A DNA stretch of 60,301 nucleotides from Propioniciclava sinopodophylli. GTDB lineage: Bacteria; Actinomycetota; Actinomycetes; Propionibacteriales; Propionibacteriaceae. A program made the position numbers and the translations under genes. The notes beneath the pieces are model-generated. The model searched no databases. It was not told where the DNA came from and worked only from the letters and a program-made list of their open reading frames with translations. Each line of letters opens with the position of its first letter. Within the stretch, counting starts at the first letter, position 1. Shown here in pieces: positions 46,756 through 55,749 of the stretch. Where the stretch lies: the NCBI RefSeq assembly GCF_004324755.1, contig NZ_SDMQ01000017.1, positions 1-60,301 on the forward strand. Reading direction: 5' to 3'.

Positions 46756-47307
46756 TCACCGCTCCAGTGTCAGCCTGACAAGGCCGGATTGCACCAGTTC
46801 GCGGACCTCGTCGAACACGTCGGCCGGCAAGCCGTCGACCGGCCACCACCGCACGTCGTGGGACTCGTCCGAGACCACCAGCTCCGCTCCCGGGCGCGCC
46901 CGGCCCACGAACCGCACGTCGTAGTGCCGGGTCGGCTCGGTGTAGCCGCGGCAGGTGATCGGGTGGCAGTCGAGCGTGACGGGGGACGGGTCGAGGTCGA
47001 CCTCCAGCCCCAGCTCCTCGCGCACCTCGCGGCGGGCGGCGTCGGCCAGCGTCGCGTCCGCAGGCTCCAGGTGGCCGCCGGGGGCCAGCCAGGCGCCCAC
47101 GATGCCGTGCAGCACCAGGCCGACGTGGGCCAGGTCGTGGCTGAACACCATCGCGGAAGCCGTGAGGTGCCCCGGCGAGCACGACCGTGCGGTGGCGTCC
47201 GGGCGGGCGGCGAGGAAGCCGAGGTACGCCTGCGCCAACGCGGCCTGGCTGGGGGAGGGGGCGTCCCACCCCGCCAGCGCGCGGATGGCGTCGGCGTGCA
47301 GGCTCAT
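46756..47307 (-). CDS. Nudix hydrolase
   Basis: The 183-residue protein has a Nudix box: GGHLEPADATLADAARREV followed by REELGL, matching Gx5Ex7REUxEExGU. The N-terminal helix and HDLAHVGLVLHGIVGAWL strand are typical of actinobacterial Nudix proteins. The substrate (nucleotide sugar or oxidised nucleotide) cannot be told. It overlaps the FAD/Fe-S oxidase end by 4 bases and is convergent with the CcdA gene. Confidence 0.88.
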   Translation of the reverse strand: MSLHADAIRALAGWDAPSPSQAALAQAYLGFLAARPDATARSCSPGHLTASAMVFSHDLAHVGLVLHGIVGAWLAPGGHLEPADATLADAARREVREELGLEVDLDPSPVTLDCHPITCRGYTEPTRHYDVRFVGRARPGAELVVSDESHDVRWWPVDGLPADVFDEVRELVQSGLVRLTLER

Positions 47308-50123
47308 CGGTGGACCGTGTGGGCGGCGACGAGCTCGGCGAAGGTCAGGGCCTGGCGGTCCTGCAGATCCTGCAACTGGGTGCGGCAGGAGAATCCGTCG
47401 GCCAGCACGATGGCGTTAGGCCCGGCGGCGTCCAAGGCCGGACCGAGGTGGGTCTCGAACACCTTCACCGAGAAGTCGTAGTGGCCGTCGATCATGCCGT
47501 GGTTGCCGGCAAGCCCACAACACCCCTGCACGCGGACGAGGTGCGCGCCCGAGGAGGCGAGCAGACGCTGCTCGGCGGCCCAGCCCATCACGGACGCCTC
47601 GTGGCAGTGCGGCTGGGCGACGACGGTGTGGCCGGTCAGGTCGGGCATGGTGAAGTCCGGGTCCTCGGCGAGGAACTCGGCCAGCGTACGCACCGAGCCG
47701 GCGACCTCGGCGACCCGGGGGTCGCCGTGCAGCAGCTCCAGCGCGTCCGACCGCCACACCGCCAGGCACGACGGCTCGGTGCCGACGATGCGGACGCCGC
47801 GGGCCGCGTACGGGTGCAGCACGTCGGTGGCGTTGCGGAGCTCCTTCACCGCACCGTCGAGCTGGCCGGTGGTGATCCAGGTCAGGCCGCAGCAGGCCTT
47901 GCGCTCCAGGAGGCGGGGCGTCCAGCCGTTGGCGATGAGCAGGCCGGCCATCGCCGCGACGTGGGTGCCCTCGAAGGCGTCGGAGAAGGAGTCGACCCAG
48001 AGCACGACCTCGCCCTTGGCGGTGGGGGAGGCGCCGGACAGGGCGCGGCGCCCCTCGAGCTCGGCCCGGGCGGACGCCCGGTTCGAGCCCAGCGCGAACC
48101 GCGGCATGCCGCGGTGCTGGTCGATGCCGGCCACGGCCTTGAGCACGTTGTTCAGCACGGGCGTCTGCATGACGACGTTCATCAGCCTCGGCAGCACGGG
48201 GTTGGACGACACCAGCCGCCCCCACATCGGGAGCAGGCCCATCGTGTAGTGGTCGCGGGGCCGCAGCCGGCGCTTGTACGCCTCGTACTGGACGCGTGAC
48301 TTGTAGGCGGCCATGTCGGTGCCGGTCGGGCAGTCGCGCGAGCAGCCCTTGCAGGACAGGCACAGGTCGAGGGCGTCGTGCACCTCGACCGAGCGCCAGC
48401 CGTCGGTGACGAGCGTGCCGTTGACCATCTCCTGCAGGATGCGGGCGCGGCCGCGCGTGGAATCCTTCTCCTCGCGGGTCGCCTGCCAGCTGGGGCACAT
48501 GACGCCGCCGCCGGTCGAGGCCACGCACTTGCCGACGCCAGTGCAGCGGTGGACGTCGTCGACGAACTGCCGGTGCGTGCGGAACAGCGGCGAGCGGCGG
48601 ACGCCGGGGGCGCGCAGGTCGGCGTCCAGCGGGGCGGGGTCGACGAGGACGCCCGGGTTGAGCAGGTCCTCGGGGTCGAAGATCTGCTTGACCGCGGCGA
48701 ACAGGGCCATGGCTTCGGGGGAGTACATCCGGCCGAGCAGTTCGGAGCGGGCCCGGCCGTCGCCGTGCTCGCCCGACATCGAGCCGCCGTAGGACGCCGC
48801 GAGGTCGGCCGCCTCCTCCACGAAGGCCCGATAGCGGGCGGCTCCGTCGCCCACCTGGGTGAGCGGGAAGTCGATGCGGCAGTGGACGCAGCCGTCGCCG
48901 AAGTGCCCGTACGGCAGCCCCTCCAGGTCGTGCTTGCGCAGCAGGGCGTCGAGGTCGCGCAGGTAGTCGCCGAGGCGCTCGGGCGGGACGGCCGAGTCCT
49001 CCCAGCCGGCGTAGGCCGGACGCGACAGGCTGACGCCGGCCAGCCCGGCCCCGTCGGCGCGGATCTTCCACAGGGCGGCGGCGACGATCAGGTCGTCGAC
49101 GACCTCGCCGTCGAGGCAGCCGGACGCCGCGAGCAGCCTGCGGGCACGCTCGGCCAGGGCGTCGGCGTCTGTGTCGACGAGCTCGACGAAGATCCAGCCG
49201 TCACCCTCGGGCAGGCGCGGCACGGCGTCCACGCCGAGGGTGCGGGCGACGACGTCGACGATGCGGCGGTCCATGCCCTCCACGGCGGTCGGGGAGAAGG
49301 GCAGGATTGCTGGCATCGCGTCCGCCGCGTCCGCCATCGTGGGGTAGCCCAGGGCGAGCATCACCTTGTGGGGGGCGTCTGCGACGAGACGCACGGTGGC
49401 GCGCGTGATCACGGCCAATGTGCCCTCGCTGCCGGCCAGGAACTTGGCCACGTCGAAGCCGCGCTCGGGCAGCAGCCACTCCAGCGAGTAGCCGGACACC
49501 TGCCGGGAGAACGTGCCGAACTGCGTGCGGATGATGCCCAGGTTGGCCTGGACGAGCTCGTGCAGCGCCCGCAGGGTGGGCGAGTCGGACGCCGTGAGGT
49601 CGACCCGCGAGTCGAGCGTGAGGCGCTCGCCGGTGCCCGTGATGACGTCGAGGGCGACGACGTTGTCGGACGAGCGGCCGTAACCCAGGGCGCGGGGGCC
49701 GCACGCGTTGTTGCCGATCATCCCGCCGATGGTGCAGCGGGTGAAGGTGGAGGGGTCGGGCCCGAAGCGCAGGCCGACCTGCTGGGCCGCGCGGGAGAGC
49801 ACGTCCTGCACGACCCCCGGGTCGACCACCGCGGTGCGCTCCGCCGCGTCGATGGAGTGGATGGTGGTGAGGTGTCGTGCCACGTCCACCACGACGCCCG
49901 GCCCGACCGCGTTGCCGGCGCACGATGTGCCGGCGCCGCGGGTCGTGAGGGGTAACCGGGACGCGCGCGCAGCGTCCACGACGGCGGAGAGTTCGGCGGC
50001 GTCGCGCGGGTGGGCTACGCCCTGCGGCACGACGCGGTACAGGGATGCGTCGGTGGAGTAGAGGGCCCGGGTCATCGTGGTCTCGTCCAGACCCGGGATG
50101 GTGTCGGCGACGACGGTGCTCAC
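47304..50123 (-). CDS. FAD-linked oxidase fused to Fe-S/CCG domain (YdiJ/D-2-hydroxy-acid dehydrogenase-like)
   Basis: The GTG at 50123 gives 939 residues; frames extending to 50915 overlap the MarR gene. Residues about 35-480 are an FAD_binding_4 plus FAD-oxidase C region (LPLTTRGAGTSCAGNAVGPG, GMIGNNACGPRALGYGRSSD, PYGHFGDGCVHCRIDFPLTQ). Residues about 540-620 hold two 4Fe-4S motifs (CTGVGKC, CLSCKGCSRDCPTG). The C-terminal third has two CCG domains (KACCGLTWITTG, QGCCGLAGNHG). The architecture is that of YdiJ-like D-lactate or D-2-hydroxyglutarate dehydrogenases. The exact substrate is not evident. Confidence 0.9.
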   Translation of the reverse strand: MSTVVADTIPGLDETTMTRALYSTDASLYRVVPQGVAHPRDAAELSAVVDAARASRLPLTTRGAGTSCAGNAVGPGVVVDVARHLTTIHSIDAAERTAVVDPGVVQDVLSRAAQQVGLRFGPDPSTFTRCTIGGMIGNNACGPRALGYGRSSDNVVALDVITGTGERLTLDSRVDLTASDSPTLRALHELVQANLGIIRTQFGTFSRQVSGYSLEWLLPERGFDVAKFLAGSEGTLAVITRATVRLVADAPHKVMLALGYPTMADAADAMPAILPFSPTAVEGMDRRIVDVVARTLGVDAVPRLPEGDGWIFVELVDTDADALAERARRLLAASGCLDGEVVDDLIVAAALWKIRADGAGLAGVSLSRPAYAGWEDSAVPPERLGDYLRDLDALLRKHDLEGLPYGHFGDGCVHCRIDFPLTQVGDGAARYRAFVEEAADLAASYGGSMSGEHGDGRARSELLGRMYSPEAMALFAAVKQIFDPEDLLNPGVLVDPAPLDADLRAPGVRRSPLFRTHRQFVDDVHRCTGVGKCVASTGGGVMCPSWQATREEKDSTRGRARILQEMVNGTLVTDGWRSVEVHDALDLCLSCKGCSRDCPTGTDMAAYKSRVQYEAYKRRLRPRDHYTMGLLPMWGRLVSSNPVLPRLMNVVMQTPVLNNVLKAVAGIDQHRGMPRFALGSNRASARAELEGRRALSGASPTAKGEVVLWVDSFSDAFEGTHVAAMAGLLIANGWTPRLLERKACCGLTWITTGQLDGAVKELRNATDVLHPYAARGVRIVGTEPSCLAVWRSDALELLHGDPRVAEVAGSVRTLAEFLAEDPDFTMPDLTGHTVVAQPHCHEASVMGWAAEQRLLASSGAHLVRVQGCCGLAGNHGMIDGHYDFSVKVFETHLGPALDAAGPNAIVLADGFSCRTQLQDLQDRQALTFAELVAAHTVHR

Positions 50124-50128
50124 CCGGG

Positions 50129-50584
50129 TCAGTGTGCCACCTCGGTGACGGCCGTCATCGCCCGTCCCAGCGCCCTGAAGTCGTCGGGGTCGACCACGTC
50201 GACCAGCACCTCGCGCACGGACGCCACGTGGGCCGGGGCGGCGGACTCGAGCAGGGCGAAACCCTCGTCGGTGAGGGCCGCGATGACGCCGCGCCGGTCG
50301 TCGGAGCACGGCATGCGGTTGAGCAAGCCCTTTTTCTCCATGCGGGCGACCGTGTGGGTCAGCCGGGAGCGGGACTGGCGTGCGGCCTCGGCGAGGTCGC
50401 TCATCCGCATGCGCCGCTCGTCGGCCTCCGACAGGCGGACGAGGATCTCGTACTCGCCCAGGTCGAGGCCGTAGGGGCGGAGGACGGTGTCGAGGTGCGC
50501 GTCGATCCGCGCCGCTCCATCGAGGTAGACACGCCACACCTTCTGTTGCTCGCTGTCCAGCCAGCGCGGGGATGTGGCGTCCAT
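50129..50584 (-). CDS. MarR-family transcriptional regulator
   Basis: The 151-residue winged-helix protein has the MarR layout: YEILVRLSEADERRMRMSDLA, ARQSRSRLTHTVARMEKKGL, CSDDRRGVIAALTDEGFALL. The SDDRRG wing is intact. Its start is divergent from the acyl-CoA synthetase gene, with a TTGA-N4-TCAA operator between them. The Fe-S oxidase starts 5 bases after its stop, so it probably regulates both neighbours. Confidence 0.92.
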   Translation of the reverse strand: MDATSPRWLDSEQQKVWRVYLDGAARIDAHLDTVLRPYGLDLGEYEILVRLSEADERRMRMSDLAEAARQSRSRLTHTVARMEKKGLLNRMPCSDDRRGVIAALTDEGFALLESAAPAHVASVREVLVDVVDPDDFRALGRAMTAVTEVAH

Positions 50585-50603
50585 AACGCCAGCATAGTCC
50601 GAT

Positions 50604-50615
50604 TTGACGGTTCAA
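50604..50615. promoter_or_regulatory. Candidate MarR operator TTGACGGTTCAA
   Basis: A TTGA-N4-TCAA dyad lies 20 bases upstream of the marR-type start and 70 bases before the acyl-CoA synthetase start. MarR proteins bind dyads of this kind and commonly repress their own divergent promoters. Confidence 0.55.
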
Positions 50616-50685
50616 TCGCCGCCCTCTGGCCCCTACACTGACCCGGAAACAGGTGGGCGCCGGGCCGCGCCTGGGGAGGAACACG

Positions 50686-52500
50686 ATGACCGACATCCAG
50701 ACCGTGCTGGAAAACCGGCCACCGACTGTTGGCGCGATGTTCAACGGCCGCGTCGCGGCGACGCCGAACAACGAGGCCATGCGGTACCCCGACGCGTCCG
50801 ACAACTGGGTGTCGTTGACGTGGGCGCAGATGCGCGAGGTCGTGTGGGAGATCGGTGCCGGCCTGCTGGCGATCGGCATGCAGCCCGAGGAGCGCGTCGC
50901 GCTGGCGTCCAACACCCGCTACGAGTGGGTGCTGCTCGACCTGGCTATCAACTGCGCCGGCGGCGCCACCACGACCGTCTACCCGAACACCCAGGGACCC
51001 GAGTTCGCGCACATCATCACGCACTCGGACTCGAAGTACTTCGTCGCCGAGAACGTCGAGCAGCTGGAGAAGCTGCGCCAGCTCGTGCCGGGCGACCAGA
51101 TCCGCGAGGTGATCCTGCTCGACGGCACCGCCGAGGGCACCATCAGCAAGGAGGGCCTGCGCGAGAAGGGCCGCGCCCTGCTGGCCGAGAACCCGTCCGC
51201 GATGGACGACGCGGTCGCCAACACCGGCCCGGGCACCCTGGCCACCCTGATCTACACCTCCGGCACCACGGGCATGCCCAAGGGCGTCGAGCTGCTGCAC
51301 AGCAACTGGACGTACGAGGGCGTCGCGATCGACTGCATGAACATCATCGGTGCCGACTCGCTGCAGTACTTCTGGCTGCCGCTGAGTCACGTGTTCGGCA
51401 AGGCCGTCATGATGATCCAGCTGCAGGTCGGCTTCGCGTCCGTCGTCGACGGTCGCCTCGACCGCATCGTGCCGGGCCTGGGCGCCACCAGCCCGTCGTT
51501 CATGTGCGGCGCGCCGCGCATCTTCGAGAAGGTCCGCAACGCGGTGAAGGCCAACTCGGCCGGCGGTGTGAAGGGCCAGATCGCCCGCTGGGCGTTCCAC
51601 GTGGGCCGCCAGTCCAACGAGTACCGCGTGAAGGGCGAGAAGATGCCCGCCGCGCTCGGCCTGCAGTACAAGGTGGCCGACAAGCTTGTCTTCTCCAAGC
51701 TGAAGGACCGGCTCGGCGGCAACATCGAGTTCCTGATCTCGGGCGCCGCCAAACTGAGCTCGCAGGTGCAGGAGTGGTTCTACTCCGCCGGCATCGTGAT
51801 CGTGGAGGGCTACGGCGCGACCGAGACCTCCGCCGTCGCGTGCGTGAACCACCCGGCCACCCCGCGCTTCGGCACGGTCGGCCCGGCCCTGCCCGGCACC
51901 GAGCTGCGCATCGCCGAGGATGGCGAGGTGCTCATCAAGGGCCCCGGGATCATGCGCGGCTATCACAAGGACCCCGAGCAGACCGCCGAGGTGCTCGTCG
52001 ACGGCTGGTACCACACCGGTGACATCGGTGAGCTGGACGACGACGGCTACCTCAAGATCACCGATCGCAAGAAGGACCTGATGAAGACCTCGGGCGGCAA
52101 GTTCGTCGCGCCGCAGAAGGTCGAGGGCGCCATGGCCGCCAACATCCCCTACGTGTCGCAGGCGATTGCGGTGGGCGACGGCAGGAAGTACGTCTCCGCG
52201 CTGTTCACCATCGACCCGGGCGCCATGGAGAGCTGGGCCCAGCGCCACGGCAAGGAGGGCCTGAGCTACGCCGAGCTGACGCAGCTGCCCGAGTTCCGTG
52301 CCTCCATCGACCGGTTCCTGGCCCGCGCCAACGCGAAGTTGGAGCGCTGGGAGACGGTCAAGCGCTACGCCGTCCTGGACCACGAGCTCACGGTCGAGGG
52401 GGGCGGCGTGACTGCCAACATGAAGCTGCGCCGCAGCGCCGTCGCCAAGCGGTACGCCGACTTGGTCGACTCCCTGTACGACGCGGAGGACGAGGACTGA
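50686..52500 (+). CDS. Long-chain fatty-acid-CoA ligase (AMP-forming)
   Basis: The ATG at 50686, with GGGGAGGAACACG upstream, gives 604 residues. The AMP-binding P loop is LIYTSGTTGMPKGVELL, with LPLSHVFGKAVMM, VEGYGATETSAVACV and YHTGDIGELDDDGYLKITDR downstream. Size and motifs fit FadD15-like long-chain acyl-CoA synthetases of actinobacteria. It is coupled to a thioesterase and lies opposite a MarR regulator, suggesting fatty-acid-responsive control. Confidence 0.92.
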   Translation: MTDIQTVLENRPPTVGAMFNGRVAATPNNEAMRYPDASDNWVSLTWAQMREVVWEIGAGLLAIGMQPEERVALASNTRYEWVLLDLAINCAGGATTTVYPNTQGPEFAHIITHSDSKYFVAENVEQLEKLRQLVPGDQIREVILLDGTAEGTISKEGLREKGRALLAENPSAMDDAVANTGPGTLATLIYTSGTTGMPKGVELLHSNWTYEGVAIDCMNIIGADSLQYFWLPLSHVFGKAVMMIQLQVGFASVVDGRLDRIVPGLGATSPSFMCGAPRIFEKVRNAVKANSAGGVKGQIARWAFHVGRQSNEYRVKGEKMPAALGLQYKVADKLVFSKLKDRLGGNIEFLISGAAKLSSQVQEWFYSAGIVIVEGYGATETSAVACVNHPATPRFGTVGPALPGTELRIAEDGEVLIKGPGIMRGYHKDPEQTAEVLVDGWYHTGDIGELDDDGYLKITDRKKDLMKTSGGKFVAPQKVEGAMAANIPYVSQAIAVGDGRKYVSALFTIDPGAMESWAQRHGKEGLSYAELTQLPEFRASIDRFLARANAKLERWETVKRYAVLDHELTVEGGGVTANMKLRRSAVAKRYADLVDSLYDAEDED

Positions 52501-53379
52501 GTGGGGCCCCACCGGGTTCGTGTGCCCCTGCGCTGGGTCGACCTCGACGCCCAGGGGCACGCGAACAACGCAGCGCTCGTGGACTACCTCCAGGAGGCGC
52601 GCGTCGACTGGCTCCTGACGGGGCCGAACGCCCACCTGCTGGGCAACGGCATCATCGTCGTCGGCCACCAGGTCGAGTACACGGGGCCGATCTTCTTCAC
52701 GCCCGAACCCCTTGACGTGGAGTTGCACGTGGGCGACGTGGGTGCGGCTCGGTTCAGCGTGGGGTACCGCGTCCACCAGGGCGGCCAGTTGGTCGCCCGG
52801 GCGCGGACGGTCCTGTGCAACTACGACTTCACCACCGGACGCCCCACGCGGCTGACTGACGAGGAGCGGGCGTGGTTCGAGGCCCGTTCGGTCGCGCTGG
52901 AGCCCCTGCGTGAGGTGCCCGCCCACGCGGTGGGACCCCACCACCACACGCATGCGTTCCAGGTGCGCTGGTCGGACCTGGACGCCTACGGGCACGCGAA
53001 CAACACGCGCTTCTTCGACTACGTCGCCGAGGCCCGGATCGCGTTCAAGAACCTGCTGATGGACAACTCCATCCGCTCCAACCCGCACGACGAGGTCGAG
53101 CACGCGTGGATGGTCGCGCGGCAGGACCTGCGCTACATCGGCCAGGTGACGCACCGCCTCGAGCCCTACGAGGTGCGCACCGGCGTGGCCGCGATCGGGC
53201 GCACGTCCATGACGCTGGGCGCTGAGGTGGTCGACCCGCTCACCGAGCAGGTGATGTCGCGCTCGACGACGATCCTCGTCCACGGTGACGCGACGGGGCG
53301 ACCGCAGCCCCTCCCGGACGCCCTGCACCGGGCCGCGGACGTGTGGCCCACGACCCCGACGCGACGGCCGCTCCTGTGA
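52501..53379 (+). CDS. Tandem hotdog acyl-CoA thioesterase
   Basis: A GTG directly after the ligase stop gives 292 residues with two 4HBT-type hotdog domains: WVDLDAQGHANNAALVDYLQ (about 12-31) and WSDLDAYGHANNTRFFDYVA (about 157-176). The Asp of each DxxGHxNN motif is the likely catalytic residue. It hydrolyses acyl-CoA; the substrate chain length is unknown. Pairing with an acyl-CoA ligase could set a ligation/hydrolysis balance. Confidence 0.88.
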   Translation: MGPHRVRVPLRWVDLDAQGHANNAALVDYLQEARVDWLLTGPNAHLLGNGIIVVGHQVEYTGPIFFTPEPLDVELHVGDVGAARFSVGYRVHQGGQLVARARTVLCNYDFTTGRPTRLTDEERAWFEARSVALEPLREVPAHAVGPHHHTHAFQVRWSDLDAYGHANNTRFFDYVAEARIAFKNLLMDNSIRSNPHDEVEHAWMVARQDLRYIGQVTHRLEPYEVRTGVAAIGRTSMTLGAEVVDPLTEQVMSRSTTILVHGDATGRPQPLPDALHRAADVWPTTPTRRPLL

Positions 53380-54203
53380 CACCAGCCCCCACCACCCATC
53401 GCTGCGCCGTGCTGGGCCGGCCCATCGAGCACTCCCTGAGCCCGCTGATCCACACCACCGCCTACGCGGTACTGGGCATCGCGGACGACTGGTCCTACGG
53501 GCGCCACGAGGTCGACGAGGCCGGGCTGGCCGGCTTCGTCGCCGGCTGCGGCCCCGAATGGGTGGGGCTGTCGTGCACCGCGCCGCTCAAGCAGGCGGTG
53601 CTCGACCTCGGGAGGCCCACGGAGCGGGCCCGGCTGCTGGCGTCCGGCAACACGTTCCTGTTCAACGACGGCGACCCTTGGGTGGAGAACACCGACGTCA
53701 CGGGCCTGGTCGGCGCATTCGCGCGCGCGGGCGTCACGTCGGCGTCCACCGCGCTGCTGCTGGGCAACGGCGCGACCGCGCGCTCGGCGCTGGCGGCGCT
53801 GGCCGAGATGGGGGTGACGGACGCCCTGGTGCTGTGCCGGTCGCGCGAGCGCGCCGAGGCATCGCTGGGCAGCCTGGGGGAGCACCTGGGCGTCGGGCTG
53901 GAATACGGGCCGTGGGGCACGGTGCCGGACGCCGACGCGACCGACGTGCTCGTCTCGACGGTGTCGACGCCCCTGCCGCCCGAGGTGGCCGCGGGGCTGG
54001 TGTCGATGACCCGCGCGTGCTTCGAGGCGACCTACAACCACTACCCGACCGAGCTGGACCGGGCCGCGCGCGCGGCCGGGGTCGTGCAGCTGTCGGGCAT
54101 CGATCTGCTGGTGGGCCAGGCTGTCGACCAGGTCCGGCTCATGACGGGCCGAGCGTGCCCGCCCGGGCCGCTGCTGGAGGTCGCCTACGCCGCCCTCGAT
54201 TAG
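53376..54203 (+). CDS. aroE: Shikimate dehydrogenase
   Basis: The GTG at 53376 overlaps the thioesterase stop (GTGA) and gives 275 residues; a GTG at 53343 would add 11. Motifs are VLGRPIEHSLSPLIHTTAY (shikimate site), LSCTAPLKQAVLDL with the catalytic Lys, VENTDVTGLVGAF and the NADP loop LLLGNGATARSALAALAEMG. It reduces 3-dehydroshikimate. The usual aroK and aroB genes are not adjacent. It ends by overlapping the convergent frnE-like gene by 4 bases. Confidence 0.9.
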   Translation: MTPAPTTHRCAVLGRPIEHSLSPLIHTTAYAVLGIADDWSYGRHEVDEAGLAGFVAGCGPEWVGLSCTAPLKQAVLDLGRPTERARLLASGNTFLFNDGDPWVENTDVTGLVGAFARAGVTSASTALLLGNGATARSALAALAEMGVTDALVLCRSRERAEASLGSLGEHLGVGLEYGPWGTVPDADATDVLVSTVSTPLPPEVAAGLVSMTRACFEATYNHYPTELDRAARAAGVVQLSGIDLLVGQAVDQVRLMTGRACPPGPLLEVAYAALD

Positions 54204-54934
54204 GCGCAGCCGTCGGGGCCGCAGGCCGGGCCGGTGGCGTCCTGCCTCAGGCCGGGAATCGTCAGAGTCTTGAAGGCCGGCTCGGGGTGGACCTCGTCCC
54301 AGACCTGAGCCAGCGCCTGGGTGAACACCTCCAGCGGCTGGGCTCCCGAGATGCCGTACTTCTCGTGCAGGACGAAGAAGGGCACCCCGCTGATGCCGAG
54401 CTTGCGGGCCGCGTCCACGTCGGCGGCGACGCGGGCCTCGAACCCCTCGTCGTCGAGGGCGGTTCGGGCGGCGCCGGCGTCCAGACCGGCCTCGGTGGCC
54501 AGGCGGACCAGCACGTCGGCGTCCGAGACGGACTCGCCGTCGGTGAAGTGGGCCCGGAACAGGCCGAGCTTGAGGTCGTGCGCCAGCCGGCCGGTCGGGT
54601 CGGCCTGCTGGGCGGCGTGCAGCAGGCGGTGGGCCTTGCGCGAGTTCGCGACCTGGAGGGTGTCGAAGTCCATCGTGAGGCCCTCGGAGGCGGCCGCCGC
54701 GGACACGTGGCCGAACATCTCCTTGACCGACGCCTCGGGGAGGCCCTTGCGCTGGGCCAGGTACTGGGTCTCGGTGCCGTCGTAGGCGTCCGGCAGCGTC
54801 GGGTCGAGCTGGAAGCTGTGCAGCGTGACCTCGACGCCGTCGCGGTGCTCGAAGGCGGCCAGCGCGCGGTCGAACCGGGTCAGGCCGATGTAGCACCACG
54901 GGCAGGCGATGTCGGACCAGATGTCGATCTTCAT
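54200..54934 (-). CDS. FrnE-like DsbA-family oxidoreductase
   Basis: The 244-residue cytosolic protein starts MKIDIWSDIACPWCYIG, with CPWC as active site, and has GISGVPFFVLHEKYGISGAQ as cis-Pro region, as in FrnE-type DsbA proteins. The tail carries an extra cysteine pair (GPACGPDGCA), which may be a second redox or metal site. There is no signal peptide. FrnE of Deinococcus is a disulfide isomerase linked to oxidative stress. Confidence 0.88.
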   Translation of the reverse strand: MKIDIWSDIACPWCYIGLTRFDRALAAFEHRDGVEVTLHSFQLDPTLPDAYDGTETQYLAQRKGLPEASVKEMFGHVSAAAASEGLTMDFDTLQVANSRKAHRLLHAAQQADPTGRLAHDLKLGLFRAHFTDGESVSDADVLVRLATEAGLDAGAARTALDDEGFEARVAADVDAARKLGISGVPFFVLHEKYGISGAQPLEVFTQALAQVWDEVHPEPAFKTLTIPGLRQDATGPACGPDGCA

Positions 54935-54950
54935 GGCCACCCCAACGCGG

Positions 54951-55685
54951 TCAGGACGGGTCCTGTTCCCGCTTGCCACCGGTCTGCCGGGTGAGCTTGC
55001 CGACCATGCGCCAGGCGAGGGGGGTGGCCGCCGTGAGAGCGAGGGACCCGACGGCCGCTACCGAGGGCCCCATGACCGGGGAGGACACCGACAGCACGCC
55101 GCCGAGGCCGACCACGAGGCCTCCGGTGAGCCACAGACCCCACCACACGGGCAGCCAGCCGGGCCGGCGTCCGGTCGTGAGGCGGAACAGGTCGGCCACG
55201 TTGCCGTACGGCAGCCACCACAGCGCCACCGGGACGAGCCAGGAGCCGGCGTGCCAGCCGGGCGAGCGGCGGGTGGTACCGGGTGGGAACGAGTGGGCGA
55301 GGCGGTACTGCCACAGCATCCAGAACAGGCCGGCGACGAGCAGCAGGCCGGATGCCGCGCCCGTCAGGGCGAGGGCCACGTCCTCGGTGAGCCACTCCGG
55401 GGGCTCGGCACCGCGCCAGGCCCGGGCGCCCCACGCCAGCGGCATCCCCACGCCGGCGAGCGCGACGAACACCTGGGTCGAGATGGCCAGCGGCCCCAGC
55501 CGGGGTGCCACGGGGGCGGGCCAGCCGGAGGTCGGCGGGCCCTGGGGCTCGGGCTCGTGCGGCGGGGCTGGTTCGTCGGGGACGGTGGCGTTGGTCCACA
55601 TCGTCCCGTCCCACCAGCGCTGGACGGGCGCGCCGTCGGGCGACGGGTACCACCCGGCGGGTGCTTGCTGCGGGGCTTGGGTCAC
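54951..55685 (-). CDS. DUF2510/DUF4328-type membrane protein
   Basis: The GTG at 55685 gives 244 residues. The N terminus holds a DUF2510 motif, APAGWYPSPDGAPVQRWWDG, followed by a Pro-rich linker. Four membrane segments span about 75-230, with SFPPGTTRRSPGWHAGSWLV and PYGNVADLFRLTTGRRPGW as in DUF4328. The function is unknown; DUF2510 is typical of actinobacterial membrane proteins. Confidence 0.8.
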   Translation of the reverse strand: MTQAPQQAPAGWYPSPDGAPVQRWWDGTMWTNATVPDEPAPPHEPEPQGPPTSGWPAPVAPRLGPLAISTQVFVALAGVGMPLAWGARAWRGAEPPEWLTEDVALALTGAASGLLLVAGLFWMLWQYRLAHSFPPGTTRRSPGWHAGSWLVPVALWWLPYGNVADLFRLTTGRRPGWLPVWWGLWLTGGLVVGLGGVLSVSSPVMGPSVAAVGSLALTAATPLAWRMVGKLTRQTGGKREQDPS

Positions 55686-55749
55686 GCGATTCCACCTCCG
55701 GACACCAGTGTGCCCCGGGCGCAAGGCTCGGGGCACACGCAGGTGTCGG

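Noticed and set aside
53166-54899. A 577-codon minus-strand frame across the thioesterase and aroE genes
   Set aside because: It is antisense to two well-supported genes and lacks motifs.
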